NCBI GenBank assembly: GCA_946480245.1
Contig: CAMLIZ010000043.1
Span: forward strand, 1-32,698
Direction: 5' to 3'
Origin: an uncultured Pseudomonadota bacterium
GTDB lineage: Bacteria > Pseudomonadota > Gammaproteobacteria > Burkholderiales > Burkholderiaceae
Length of the DNA: 32,698 nt
How positions within the stretch are numbered: the first letter of the stretch is position 1; each line of letters begins with the position of its first letter. A program made the position numbers and the translations under genes. Shown here in pieces: positions 1 through 8,574 of the stretch. The notes beneath the pieces are model-generated. The model was not told the origin of the DNA. It worked only from the letters and a program-made list of their open reading frames with translations, and ran no database searches.

Positions 1-810
1 AACTGGAAGAACTTCGGCGAGAACCTGCCCGAGCGCCTGGACCGGCTGATCGCCGCGGGCGAGATGGCGCCGGCGGTGGTGGCCTTCCCCGACTGCTTCA
101 CGCGGCTGGGCGGCAACCAGTACGTGAACTCGGTGGCCATGGGCCGCTGGGACGACTTTCTGCTCACGGAGGCAGTGCCGCTCGTCGAGTCGCGGTTCAC
201 TTGCGGCGGCGCGGGCCGGCGCGGCATCTTCGGCAAGTCGAGCGGTGGTTATGGCGCCATGGTGCATGCGCTGCTGCACCCCGATTTCTGGAGTGCTGCC
301 GCGGTGCATTCGGGCGACATGGGCTTCGAGTTGCTCTACCGGCATGAGTTCGTGCCGGTGCTGCAAGCGCTGGCCAAGGAGCCCGACGTCGGCCGCTGGG
401 TGGACGCCTTCTGGAGCGCGAAGAAGACGAAGGACAGCGACGTCCACATCCTGATGATCCTGGCGCAAGCGGCCAGCTTCGACCCCGACCCGTCCGCGCC
501 CTACGGCGTGCGCCTGCCCGTGACGCTGGACACCTGCGAGCTCATCCCCGAGCGCTGGGCGAACTGGATGGCGTGGGACCCGCTGACGCTGGTCGAGCAG
601 CACGGCCCCGGCCTGAAAGCACTGAAGGCGCTCTACATCGATTGCGGCGACGTCGACCAATACAACCTCGTGTATGGCGCCCGGCGCATGCACAAGCGCT
701 TGAACGCGATGGGCGTGCCGCACGTGTACGAGGAGTTCCCGGACAACCACTCCTCGGTCGACTACCGCATGGACACCAGCCTGCCGATGCTGGCAAGGGC
801 GCTTGGCTGA
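1..810 (+). CDS. alpha/beta-hydrolase esterase, 5'-truncated (esterase D / PF00756-like)
   Basis: The reading frame is open from the first base and ends at TGA 808-810, so the N-terminus lies outside the window; 269 residues are visible. The nucleophile elbow GKSSGGYGAM gives a G-x-S-x-G serine, and the later D-x-D-Q-Y-N and P-D-N-H-S-S segments supply plausible acid and histidine triad members. The fold and the AMGRWDDF-type segment resemble the putative esterase family (Esterase D / antigen 85-like), which hydrolyses acyl esters. No substrate can be named. An ATG at codon 22 could be mistaken for the start, but coding signal continues upstream of it. The potassium channel gene follows after 31 bp on the same strand, so co-transcription is possible. 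Confidence 0.8.
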   Translation, partial: NWKNFGENLPERLDRLIAAGEMAPAVVAFPDCFTRLGGNQYVNSVAMGRWDDFLLTEAVPLVESRFTCGGAGRRGIFGKSSGGYGAMVHALLHPDFWSAAAVHSGDMGFELLYRHEFVPVLQALAKEPDVGRWVDAFWSAKKTKDSDVHILMILAQAASFDPDPSAPYGVRLPVTLDTCELIPERWANWMAWDPLTLVEQHGPGLKALKALYIDCGDVDQYNLVYGARRMHKRLNAMGVPHVYEEFPDNHSSVDYRMDTSLPMLARALG

Positions 811-841
811 CGGCCTCGATCACGGCAAGGGAACAAGCACC

Positions 842-1744
842 GTGCCCGCCCCACTGGAGCGCCACGCCGCCGACGGCAGCACCGAGAGCGAGCGCTTCGG
901 CCGCCCCGACGCTGGCTGGCGGCGCCGCCTGCACGCGATCGTGTTCGAGTCCGACACGCCGGCCGGCCGCGCCTTCGACATCACGGTGATCGCGGCCATC
1001 GTGTTCAGCGTGCTCGTGGTGGTGCTGGACAGCATGTCCGAAGTGCGCGGGGCCTGGCGGCCCTGGCTGGACCGCGCCGAATGGGTGTTCACCGCGCTGT
1101 TCACCGCCGAGTACCTGGCGCGGCTGGCGGGCGTGAAGCGCCAGCTGCGCTATGCGATCAGCTTCTACGGCGTGATCGACCTGCTCTCGGTACTGCCCAG
1201 CTACCTGGCCGTGCTGGTACCCGGCGCGCAGTTGCTGATCGCGGTGCGCGTGCTGCGGCTGCTGCGCGTGTTTCGCATCTTCAAGCTCACGGCCTACCTG
1301 GCCGAATCCAGCGCCCTCGGCGCCGCCCTGGTGGCCAGCCGCCGCAAGATCCTGGTGTTCCTCGGCTTCGTGCTGCTGATGGTGCTGGTGATGGGCACCG
1401 TGCTCTACGTGGTGGAAGGCCCGCAGAACGGATTCACCAGCATCCCGCTGTCGATGTACTGGGCCGTGACCACGATGACCACCGTGGGCTTCGGCGACAT
1501 CACGCCCAAGACCGACCTCGGCCGCCTGGTGGCGTCGGCCATGATGCTGCTCGGCTGGGGCGTGCTGGCCGTGCCCACCGGCATCGTGACGGTGGAAATC
1601 AGCGAGCAGCGACGGCGCGTGGGCTGGCAGCCGCTGGCCTGCGGCCAGTGCGGGCTGGCGGGGCATGAGGCCGACGCGCGCTGCTGCAGGCGCTGTGGGG
1701 CGCGGCTGGGCGATGCGGGGGCTCGGTCCGGCCCGGTATGCTGA
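842..1744 (+). CDS. voltage-gated-type potassium channel with C-terminal zinc ribbon
   Basis: A 300-residue six-helix ion channel of the inner membrane. The selectivity filter T-V-G-F-G-D lies at residues 214-219 within TTMTTVGFGDITP and identifies a potassium pore. An arginine-rich S4-like helix (VLRLLRVFRIFKL) precedes the pore module, as in bacterial Kv channels. The GTG at 842 was chosen because AAGGGA sits about 9 bases upstream; a longer frame begins inside the preceding gene and has no better signal. The short cytoplasmic tail contains C267-x2-C270 and C282-x2-C285 with an 11-residue spacer, a zinc-ribbon pattern. That suggests metal or redox control of the channel or a tetramer-stabilising domain (inference). 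Channel identity is secure; the role of the ribbon is not known. Confidence 0.88.
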   Translation: MPAPLERHAADGSTESERFGRPDAGWRRRLHAIVFESDTPAGRAFDITVIAAIVFSVLVVVLDSMSEVRGAWRPWLDRAEWVFTALFTAEYLARLAGVKRQLRYAISFYGVIDLLSVLPSYLAVLVPGAQLLIAVRVLRLLRVFRIFKLTAYLAESSALGAALVASRRKILVFLGFVLLMVLVMGTVLYVVEGPQNGFTSIPLSMYWAVTTMTTVGFGDITPKTDLGRLVASAMMLLGWGVLAVPTGIVTVEISEQRRRVGWQPLACGQCGLAGHEADARCCRRCGARLGDAGARSGPVC

Positions 1745-1761
1745 TCGCAGGGAGCCATTGC

Positions 1762-2307
1762 ATGTCAGACGAATTCACACGAATCGAGCCCGTGCCTCTG
1801 CCCGCAGGCGCGTCCGTCGCCGCCCTCTACGCATCCACGAATCTGGCGGACGCGTTCTCGGTGCGACTCCCCGCCGGCACATGCCGCGATCCGGCCGTCC
1901 TGTGGCGATTCGTCATGTCGCACCAGCCCGCGTGGATCAGGTGGCTCACCAGCCTGCGAGACACCCTCGTCTCGTGCTTTGGCCTGAAGACCGCCAGGCA
2001 ACTCGGGCGCCAGACCGATGCGGCCCACACCGAGCGCATCGCGTTCTTCAAGGTGTACGCCAAGAGCGCATCCGAAATCGTCGTGGGCGAAGACGACAAG
2101 CACCTTGATTTCAGGCTGTCGGTCCTCTGCAGTCCGGATGCAGCCCCCACCACCGGCGGCCGCCTGACCGTGTCGACCGTCGTCCACTGCCACAACCTCC
2201 TGGGCCGCACCTACATCTTCGTCATCGCGCCGTTTCATCGCCTCGTCGTGAAATCTAGTCTTCGACGCGCTGCGCGCATCGGCTGGCCAAGGACGGACGG
2301 TGGGTAG
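1762..2307 (+). CDS. DUF2867 domain-containing protein
   Basis: A 181-residue soluble protein. The segments WLTSLRDTLVSCFGL, GEDDKHLDFRLSVL and HNLLGRTYIFVIAPFHRLVV match the conserved core I know for DUF2867 proteins, which are common beside NAD-dependent epimerase-like genes but have no settled activity. ATG 1762 is preferred over the frame start at 1738 because GGGAG lies 7 bases before it and the upstream eight codons overlap the channel gene. It follows the channel gene by 17 bp on the same strand and faces the MerR/TPR gene with only 19 bp between stop codons. No catalytic motif was recognised, so no reaction is proposed. Confidence 0.8.
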   Translation: MSDEFTRIEPVPLPAGASVAALYASTNLADAFSVRLPAGTCRDPAVLWRFVMSHQPAWIRWLTSLRDTLVSCFGLKTARQLGRQTDAAHTERIAFFKVYAKSASEIVVGEDDKHLDFRLSVLCSPDAAPTTGGRLTVSTVVHCHNLLGRTYIFVIAPFHRLVVKSSLRRAARIGWPRTDGG

Positions 2308-2326
2308 GGCGTAGAGAGGCGTGGCT

Positions 2327-3148
2327 CTACCGCTCCAGCCGCCGGTACGCGTTGAAGTGCTGCAGCGCCTTCTGGGCATGCCCAAGCTGCTCATGGATGC
2401 GGGCGGCGTTGAAGTGCGCGTCGGCCAGGTTCGGATCGAGGGCCAGGCAGCTCTCGTAGCTGCAAAGCGCGTCCGCCAGCCGCCCTGCATCCTCCAGCGC
2501 GACCGCGCGGTTGAAGTACAGCAAGGCCTCGCCCGGGCACCGGGACACGGCCTCGTCGTACAGGCGCACCGCCTCCTCGCCGCGCCCCTGATCGCACAGC
2601 AGCACGCCAAGGTCGAGGTAGGCATCGGCCAGGTCCGGCGCGAGCTTGAGCGCCGCACGGAACACGGCCTCCGCGCGCTCGGGCGAATGCTCGGCCAGTG
2701 CCTGCGCGTCGGCCAGCAGGTCTGTCGGACTGCGAGCGTCCGGTTCGCGTGCGAGCACCACCACCTCGGTTCCCGACGGCGCCAGCTCGAAGTCCATCAG
2801 CAGCTGCCCCGACTCCGGCTCCCACCGCGTGTGCCCTTCATGTACCGCGATCTCGTTGCCGATGGCCGTGATGCGCAGGCCGGTCAGCGGCAACTGCGCT
2901 GGCAAAGTGGCTTTCAGGCGCTGCAGCGAGCGCAGGATGCGCCGCGGCGGGATGTTGGCGCTCTGCAGCGAGTGCGCTGTGCGTAGCAGCACCACGTCCT
3001 GGAACGAGAAGCGGTACTCGTTGCGCGGCCCGCGTGACGGCTGCACGAACCCGGCCTGGATCAAGCGCGCGATCACGCGCCGCGGGATGCCGAGCAGCTG
3101 CTCGATGCTGCGCAGGGTGTGAGGCGCTTCGACCGGCAAGCGGCTCAC
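2327..3148 (-). CDS. MerR-like helix-turn-helix / tetratricopeptide-repeat protein
   Basis: A 273-residue protein with two parts. Residues about 10-70 resemble a MerR-type winged helix (RSIEQLLGIPRRVIARLIQAGFV, then a DVVLLRTA helix). Residues about 155-265 hold three TPR units whose Ala/Tyr/Pro spacing is clear (AEAVFRAALKLAPDLADAYL; AVRLYDEAVSRCPGEALLYF; ALCSYESCLALDPNLADAHF). The classical MerR dimer helix and effector domain are absent. The start is GTG 3146-3148, whose bases overlap the ku stop (GTGA), so translation is probably coupled to Ku. A role as regulator or scaffold for the end-joining operon is inferred from this coupling. It could equally be a general adaptor. Confidence 0.75.
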   Translation of the reverse strand: MSRLPVEAPHTLRSIEQLLGIPRRVIARLIQAGFVQPSRGPRNEYRFSFQDVVLLRTAHSLQSANIPPRRILRSLQRLKATLPAQLPLTGLRITAIGNEIAVHEGHTRWEPESGQLLMDFELAPSGTEVVVLAREPDARSPTDLLADAQALAEHSPERAEAVFRAALKLAPDLADAYLDLGVLLCDQGRGEEAVRLYDEAVSRCPGEALLYFNRAVALEDAGRLADALCSYESCLALDPNLADAHFNAARIHEQLGHAQKALQHFNAYRRLER

Positions 3149-4053
3149 TTCCTCGCCCGGGCGCGCGCCGGGGTCACTGCGGCCTCTTGCGCCTTCGCCG
3201 CACGCTTGGGTGCCTTGCGCTCCTTTGCCGGTGCCGCGGCCGCCTCTTGCGGCGCTTGCGGCGTCGCCGCCTTCGGACCCTTGCGCCCCAGGCTCGCGCG
3301 CAACGCCTCCATCAGGTCGATCACCTGCGCCCCGGCAGCGGGCTCATGCTCCTCGGGCACGACGATCTCGTGCCCCGCGATCTTCTCGTCGATGGCCGCC
3401 AGGATGCGCTTGCGCTCTTCGTCCTCGAACTCGGCCGGGTCGTAGCTGTCGCGCGAGATCTGCTCGATCAGCTGCAACGCCAGCTGCAGCTCGGCTGGCG
3501 TGACGCTGGTCTTCTCGATGTCCAGGTCCTTCAGCGAACGCACCTCGTTGGCATACAGCAGCTGCTGCAGCACCAGGCCGCCGTCACCGACACGCACCTG
3601 GGCCACGTACTGCTTGCCCTTCCAGGCCCATTTGGCCAGTGCGCAGCGGCTGCTTTGCTGCATCGCTTCCACCAGCAGGTTGTACGGCTTGGCCCCGCGC
3701 TTGTCGGGGGCCAGCAGATAGGCCTTGTCGAAGTACAGCGGATCGACCGACTTTTCGGGGATGAAGGCGACGATCTCGATCGCGTGACTCGGGCTCTCCT
3801 GCAGTGCCTTGAGCTCCTGCGGATCGAAGATCACGTAGCGGTCCTTCTCGAACTCGTAGCCCTTGACCATGTCGGCCCGCTCCACGACATGCCCGTCCTT
3901 CGTGGAGACGTACTGCTGCTTGACCCTCGAGCCGTCCTTGTCGAGCAGGCTGAAGCTGACGGCGCTCGAACTCTCGGTGGCCGAGTACAGCTTGACCGGG
4001 ATCGACACCAGGCCGAAGGTCAGCGAGAGAGACGCGATCGAGCGAGCGGCCAT
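3145..4053 (-). CDS. ku: Ku, non-homologous end-joining DNA-end-binding protein
   Basis: A 302-residue bacterial Ku. Ku forms a homodimeric ring that threads onto broken double-stranded DNA ends and recruits LigD. The N-terminus (SIASLSLTFGLVSIPVKLYSA) and the segments VVERADMVKGYEFEKDRYV and KSVDPLYFDKAYLL are typical of the Ku beta-barrel. After about residue 250 the chain becomes a Lys/Ala/Pro-rich tail ending RARARK, as in many proteobacterial Ku proteins, where such tails contact DNA. ATG 4053 is chosen because AAGGAG lies upstream and the 59 extra residues of the longer frame are low-complexity and overlap ligD. The gene lies 32 bp downstream of ligD and overlaps the MerR/TPR gene by 4 bp. 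Confidence 0.96.
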   Translation of the reverse strand: MAARSIASLSLTFGLVSIPVKLYSATESSSAVSFSLLDKDGSRVKQQYVSTKDGHVVERADMVKGYEFEKDRYVIFDPQELKALQESPSHAIEIVAFIPEKSVDPLYFDKAYLLAPDKRGAKPYNLLVEAMQQSSRCALAKWAWKGKQYVAQVRVGDGGLVLQQLLYANEVRSLKDLDIEKTSVTPAELQLALQLIEQISRDSYDPAEFEDEERKRILAAIDEKIAGHEIVVPEEHEPAAGAQVIDLMEALRASLGRKGPKAATPQAPQEAAAAPAKERKAPKRAAKAQEAAVTPARARARK

Positions 4054-4085
4054 GCACCTTCTCCTTGGGCAGCGGGGCTGAAACC

Positions 4086-6632
4086 TTACACCTTTCCTCG
4101 GCGGCCCGCAGCGGGTGAGTAGCCGAGGATCGCCATGGGCTGCGCGAGGCCCTGCCGCGCATGCCAGTAGTCCGCCCAGGGATCGCTCTGCTGAAAGCTG
4201 AGGTACTCGCGCGCGGTCGCAACGGTCCACTGCGCGCCGCCCTTCAGCGAGACGAGCTGCTCCCAGGCCACCGGCATCGACACGCCCAGGCCCGGGCGCG
4301 AGCGTGCAGAGAAGGCGGCCGCGGTCGTCTGGGCGTGCCCGTTGCGCAGGTAGTCGATGAAGATGCGGCTGACCCGGTTGGCGCCGCCCGACTTGGCGAC
4401 GAAGCGTTGCGGGATGGTGCGGGCGATGTGCTGCACGGCCGCCTGCGAAAAGCCCTTGACCACCTCGTAGTCGTACTCGGGGGCCAGAGGCACGACCAGG
4501 TGCAGCCCCTTGCCGCCGCTGGTCTTCAACCAGCTGCGCAGGCCCAGCTCGTCGAGCAGCGTGCGCACCAGCATGGCCGCTTCCTGGACCTGCTTCCAGG
4601 TGATGCCTTCGCCGGGGTCGAGGTCGAAGATCGCCCGATCGGGATCGTTGATGCGCTGCACCGTGGAGTTCCAGGTGTGGAACTCGATCACGTTCATCTG
4701 GGCCGCGGCCACCAATGCCTGCGCCGACTCCACCGCGAGCAGCGCGTCATGACCGGGCCACAGCGCCGGATCGAGCTCGGTCAGGCCCGGCATGCGCGTC
4801 TCCGGGTGCTTCTGGAAGAACAGCTCGCCGGTCACGCCCTGCGGCCCGCGCACCAGCGACACCGGCCGGTCCTTCAGGTGCGGCAGCATCCACTCGGCCA
4901 CGCTCTCGTAGTAGCGCACGAGGTCGATCTTCTTCAAGCCGGTGCTCGGGTCGATCACGCGCTCGGGGTTGGTCACCTTCACGCCGGCCGGCTTGCTGCT
5001 GCCCAAGGGCGCCGCCGTCGCACGTTCGCGCGCGATCGACGACGGCGCCTTGTCAATGCGCACGCCCTTGAACGACGGGTGGCGCACGTGGCCGTCGGGC
5101 GTCCACTCCGTGAAGCTGACCTCGACCACCATCTGCGGCTTGACCCAGCGCTCGGTACCAGCGGTTCGGCGCGACCAGCGCCCGGGCTTGATGTCGGTGG
5201 CGTCAAGCACCGGCTTGTCGGTCTCGATCCTGCCCAGGCGCCGATGAAGGTCGCGCCCTGTTGCGGCATCCCAGCCGGTGCCCACACTGCCCGCGAAGCG
5301 CAGCTGGCGGTCCTCGTGGTACGCCAGCAGCAGGCCCCCGACTTCGTTGGGTGAGTTGCTGCGGTCGGTGAAGCCCACCACCACGAACTCCTGGCGCAAC
5401 TGGCACTTGAGCTTGAGCCAGGTCTGCGTTCGCTCCGACACATAGGGTGCGTCGTAGCGCTTGAGCAGGATGCCCTCCAACCCCATCGCGCAGGCGGCTT
5501 GAAGCATCTGTGCAGGCGGCGCATCAAAGCTCTCGCTGAAGCGCACCCGCTCGCCCTTCCCCTCGGCGAACAATTGCCGCAGCAGTGCGCGGCGCGACGC
5601 CAGAGGCACTTGGCGCAGGTCGCGCCCGCCTTCGAACGGCAAGTCGAAGACGAAGTAGACGATCTCGTCGCTGCGCCGGCCGTCGATGGCGTTCTGCAGC
5701 GCGTTGAAATCGGGCACGCCGCGCTCGTCGAGCACGACGATCTCGCCATCGAGCCAGGCGTCGGCGATGCCAAGCGCTTCCACGGCGGCGGCCAGCGGCT
5801 GCAGGCGGTCTGTCCAGTCGTGACCGCCGCGCGTGAAGAGGGCTGCCTTGCCGCGCTCGACGCGGGCGAGGAGGCGATAGCCGTCGAACTTGGTCTCCAC
5901 CAGCCAGCCGCCAGCGGAAGGCGCCGAGGCCGCCAGCGTGGCGAGCTGCGGGTCGAGCCTCTTCGGCAGGGGCGCCTTGACGGCATTGCCCAGATCGGGA
6001 ACCGAAGACGACGGCACCAGCGGTGCGCCACCGGGCTGCTCGCGCTCTTCGAGCTGCCTGAGCGGCTTCTCGACCACGCTGTCGGGCAGCGCGGCCACCA
6101 CGTCGTACTGCGCGTGAGGGCGCGCCCAGGCGTCGCGCTTCTTGAACAGCATCCACTGGTCCTGCTTGTCCTCAGGCTTGCTGATGCGCACCAGCTCCCA
6201 CAGCCCCGCCAGCTTCTGACCATGCAAGGTGAAGACGAGCTTGCCCTTGCTCATGCCGTCACGCGGGTCACCGACCGGCTCCCAGGTGCCGTGGTCCCAC
6301 ACGATCACGGTGCCGGCGCCGTAGTTGCCCTTGGGGATCGTGCCTTCGAACCCGCCGTAGCTCACCGGGTGGTCCTCCACGTGCACGGCCATGCGCTTGT
6401 CGCTCGGGTCGAAGCTCGGGCCCTTGGGGACCGCCCAGGACAGCAGCACGCCGTCGAGCTCCAACCGGAAGTCGTAGTGCAGCCGGCTGGCCCAGTGCTT
6501 CTGGATCACGAAGCCCAGCTGCGCCTTGCGCTTGCTCGACTTCCCCGTTTCTGGTTCAGGCGTGGCGCTGAAGTTGCGCTTGGCGCGATAGCGCGCCAGC
6601 GCCGGCTCGGAGCGGTGGGTGGAGCGGGCCAC
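4086..6632 (-). CDS. ligD: ATP-dependent DNA ligase D (3'-phosphoesterase-ligase-polymerase)
   Basis: An 848-residue multidomain end-joining enzyme with the Pseudomonas domain order. Residues about 15-170 form the 3'-phosphoesterase: H46, H52, D54, R56, H88 and Y92 match, four residues shifted, the metal and phosphate ligands known in P. aeruginosa LigD. Residues about 220-530 are the ATP-dependent ligase, with adenylation lysine near K247 in ETKFDGYR. Residues about 550-830 are the primase-like polymerase, with metal aspartates about D669 and D671 in FDLDPGEG and a third near residue 759 in IFIDYLRN. All key residues are present, so the protein should be active. The start is GTG at 6632. It is followed by ku and preceded on the same strand by a DUF3606 gene. 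Confidence 0.97.
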   Translation of the reverse strand: MARSTHRSEPALARYRAKRNFSATPEPETGKSSKRKAQLGFVIQKHWASRLHYDFRLELDGVLLSWAVPKGPSFDPSDKRMAVHVEDHPVSYGGFEGTIPKGNYGAGTVIVWDHGTWEPVGDPRDGMSKGKLVFTLHGQKLAGLWELVRISKPEDKQDQWMLFKKRDAWARPHAQYDVVAALPDSVVEKPLRQLEEREQPGGAPLVPSSSVPDLGNAVKAPLPKRLDPQLATLAASAPSAGGWLVETKFDGYRLLARVERGKAALFTRGGHDWTDRLQPLAAAVEALGIADAWLDGEIVVLDERGVPDFNALQNAIDGRRSDEIVYFVFDLPFEGGRDLRQVPLASRRALLRQLFAEGKGERVRFSESFDAPPAQMLQAACAMGLEGILLKRYDAPYVSERTQTWLKLKCQLRQEFVVVGFTDRSNSPNEVGGLLLAYHEDRQLRFAGSVGTGWDAATGRDLHRRLGRIETDKPVLDATDIKPGRWSRRTAGTERWVKPQMVVEVSFTEWTPDGHVRHPSFKGVRIDKAPSSIARERATAAPLGSSKPAGVKVTNPERVIDPSTGLKKIDLVRYYESVAEWMLPHLKDRPVSLVRGPQGVTGELFFQKHPETRMPGLTELDPALWPGHDALLAVESAQALVAAAQMNVIEFHTWNSTVQRINDPDRAIFDLDPGEGITWKQVQEAAMLVRTLLDELGLRSWLKTSGGKGLHLVVPLAPEYDYEVVKGFSQAAVQHIARTIPQRFVAKSGGANRVSRIFIDYLRNGHAQTTAAAFSARSRPGLGVSMPVAWEQLVSLKGGAQWTVATAREYLSFQQSDPWADYWHARQGLAQPMAILGYSPAAGRRGKV

Positions 6633-6694
6633 GACGTGGGCGGGTAGTGCCGGCGGCCACGCCGCCGGTACGGAAGATCGTACGCCGAGCAGTG

Positions 6695-6958
6695 TCAGCG
6701 GCTGTGGCGGTCGGTACCCGGCTTCGGCGCGCTGCCCTGGTCGCTAGTGCTGTCGTGCCGAGCCAGGTGGCTTGTGCCTCTTTCGCTGGGGCCGCTGGCG
6801 CCAAGGCCGCGCTCACTCTGGCTGCCCACCTCGCGGATCACTTCCTGCACTTCGGCAACGCTGGCGCCGTGCGTCCTGGCAAGGTACTCGAGCTCATGGG
6901 GCTCGGCGCTCACCAGTTCTCGGTCCATGCTGTGCCCGCGCGCTTTGTCATCTGCCAT
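6695..6958 (-). CDS. DUF3606 domain-containing small protein
   Basis: An 87-residue hydrophilic protein. Residues about 10-48 (MDRELVSAEPHELEYLARTHGASVAEVQEVIREVG) form the short helix-turn-helix-like DUF3606 core: the E-L-x-Y-L-A-x-x-x-G-x-S pattern followed by an amphipathic helix. The remainder is a Ser/Gly/Arg-rich tail. ATG 6958 is preceded by AAGGAG at ideal spacing; the much longer open frame upstream has no such signal and looks non-coding. It lies 62 bp upstream of ligD on the same strand, so it is probably the first gene of the end-joining operon. The family has no established function; a DNA-binding or stress role is inference only. Confidence 0.72.
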   Translation of the reverse strand: MADDKARGHSMDRELVSAEPHELEYLARTHGASVAEVQEVIREVGSQSERGLGASGPSERGTSHLARHDSTSDQGSAPKPGTDRHSR

Positions 6959-7650
6959 GGTTTGCTCCTTTTCGTGCCTTCGTTGGCGCAACCGCCATGC
7001 CCGACCGCGGCCCGCCTTACCGACAACCCGAGGGAGGCTTGGCAACGTCACTTGCACGAACGCGATATGCAGGATCAGCGCGACTTCCAAGGGCGGCGCG
7101 AGCGGCGCGGGCTTCGCTTCACACCGGCCAGCCTCGTCATCGGACAGGGGAGAAGCGGCCAACGGGCCTGGCGCCAGTCGCTGGCGATCCTCGTTCGTTA
7201 AGTCGATTGAAGGACTGCGGTGCAGCGGTTGCAGGCGTTCACCCGCGCCCCGCCCGCGACGGCTGTGTGGCGGTTCGCCGCCGTTCGCGCCCGCGCCGTG
7301 CTTCAAACTCTGTTTCCAGAGGCTGGCCTCGGCCGTGCGGGCAATAACTGCGCCGAGATCATGTGTTTATGTACAGTTGTTCATGGCCGCTTCACTTCGC
7401 CCCGCACGATGCCGTGTGGCGCTTCACAGCCTGCTGGCTTTACAAGCATCCAACTGCATCAAACAATGCGCGCAAACGACACGCCGCGCGGAAGGTTTGC
7501 GCATCCTCCGCAGCGGCAGCGATCTGGGGGAACCGCTTGCGCACAGGCCTGACCAATCCGAACGAAGTTTGTCGACCTTCGCCTCCACTGCTCTTCGCGA
7601 AGGCGGCGGTCGTAGGTATCACCGTGCCGGATCGCGGCTAATCGCTAGCC
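6959..7650. other. gene-free interval between the end-joining operon and the defence operon
   Basis: About 690 bases with no convincing gene. Short open frames exist on both strands but have no family resemblance and no ribosome-binding site. The left part is native GC-rich DNA containing the promoter region of the minus-strand operon. From about 7340 the composition becomes mixed, marking the left edge of the transferred segment. A 16-bp imperfect palindrome at 7361-7376 is discussed under findings. No tRNA gene, integrase remnant or clear attachment-site repeat was seen. Confidence 0.55.
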
Positions 7651-8574
7651 GTGTTTCAGACCACCTTTGGCGCATTCGATGGGAACAGCTGGGAACGGCT
7701 GTGCCAACTGGTCTTCAAGCAGAAGTTCGCGGCAGACGGCTACATCCAGATTCCGGCTACTCCTGGCGACTACGGCCTCGAGGGGTTTACCAAGACCACC
7801 GGCTGCGGGTATCAGTGCTACTGCCCCGACAAGGTCTACCCGCCGAGAGAGCTCTACGACAAGCAACGAGACAAAATCACTGCAGACCTGAAGAAGCTTC
7901 AGATTAATGAAGCGGACCTTACGCAAGTTTTGGGCACGACCAAGTTGCGACGCTGGCATCTGGTGACGCCGACCATCGCCCACAACGACCTCATCAAGCA
8001 CGCGCAGGCGAAGGAGGCAGAGGTCCGCGGCTGGAACCTGTCAATCTTGACACCGGATTTCCAGGTGTTGGTTCATGACGCTGACCATTACGCCACTGAA
8101 ATTCAGCAGATGAAGCTTGCCGTCGGCGAGGCACTGGATTTCGGCAACCTACCTGCGGTTCTACCTGAGCTAAACGACATCTCCGAAACCTACGAGAAGA
8201 ACATCATGCGCAAGACGCGGACGCGTCTTGCGAAGGTGGCGGCGGACAAACTAGAGAACCGCGTTGCTCGCCTCTATGCGAAGACCCTGCGCGAGTTCCT
8301 CGACCACGGCCCACGGCTTAAGAAGATCAACGACACAGCACCCACCGTCCATTCGAGGCTCGCCCGACTCATCAACGGGTACGAAGCCGAAGTCGACGAA
8401 AGATGCTTCACCTGGGAGGGCACTCCCCAGGACCTAACGGACAAGATTCGCGATGGTCTTACCGAGCGCATTGTCAGGGAGCTTGCTCCGTCCATTGGCG
8501 AAACCGACGCCGCAGACATCGCGCGCATGATCGTCGCGAGGTGGATCGCAGTTTGCGAAGTCGACTATGACTGA
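7651..8574 (+). CDS. nuclease-like effector of an ABC-three-component / Lamassu-type defence system (LmuA-like position)
   Basis: A 307-residue protein, first of three overlapping genes. The N-terminal ~100 residues look like a restriction-endonuclease-fold domain: helix with E15 (GNSWERL), a G-D40-Y-G-L-E44-G-F segment, then Y-Q55-C-Y57. In Mrr/Cap4-type nucleases the last element is Q-x-K; here the lysine position is tyrosine and K61 lies just after, so catalysis may be unusual or lost. The rest is helical and is probably the part that docks on the ATPase complex. GTG 7651 is the first start after an in-frame TAA at 7639; no clear Shine-Dalgarno precedes it. Composition is less GC-rich than the flanks, consistent with transfer. 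Role inferred from gene order and family knowledge. Confidence 0.68.
   Translation: MFQTTFGAFDGNSWERLCQLVFKQKFAADGYIQIPATPGDYGLEGFTKTTGCGYQCYCPDKVYPPRELYDKQRDKITADLKKLQINEADLTQVLGTTKLRRWHLVTPTIAHNDLIKHAQAKEAEVRGWNLSILTPDFQVLVHDADHYATEIQQMKLAVGEALDFGNLPAVLPELNDISETYEKNIMRKTRTRLAKVAADKLENRVARLYAKTLREFLDHGPRLKKINDTAPTVHSRLARLINGYEAEVDERCFTWEGTPQDLTDKIRDGLTERIVRELAPSIGETDAADIARMIVARWIAVCEVDYD

Noticed and set aside
4054..4230. N-terminal extension of Ku by 59 residues
   Set aside because: Low-complexity, overlaps the ligD end, and the internal ATG has a good AAGGAG and begins the known Ku fold.
7576..7603. 7-bp inverted repeat upstream of the defence operon
   Set aside because: Short arms with a 14-base loop and no T tract; expected by chance in GC-rich DNA.
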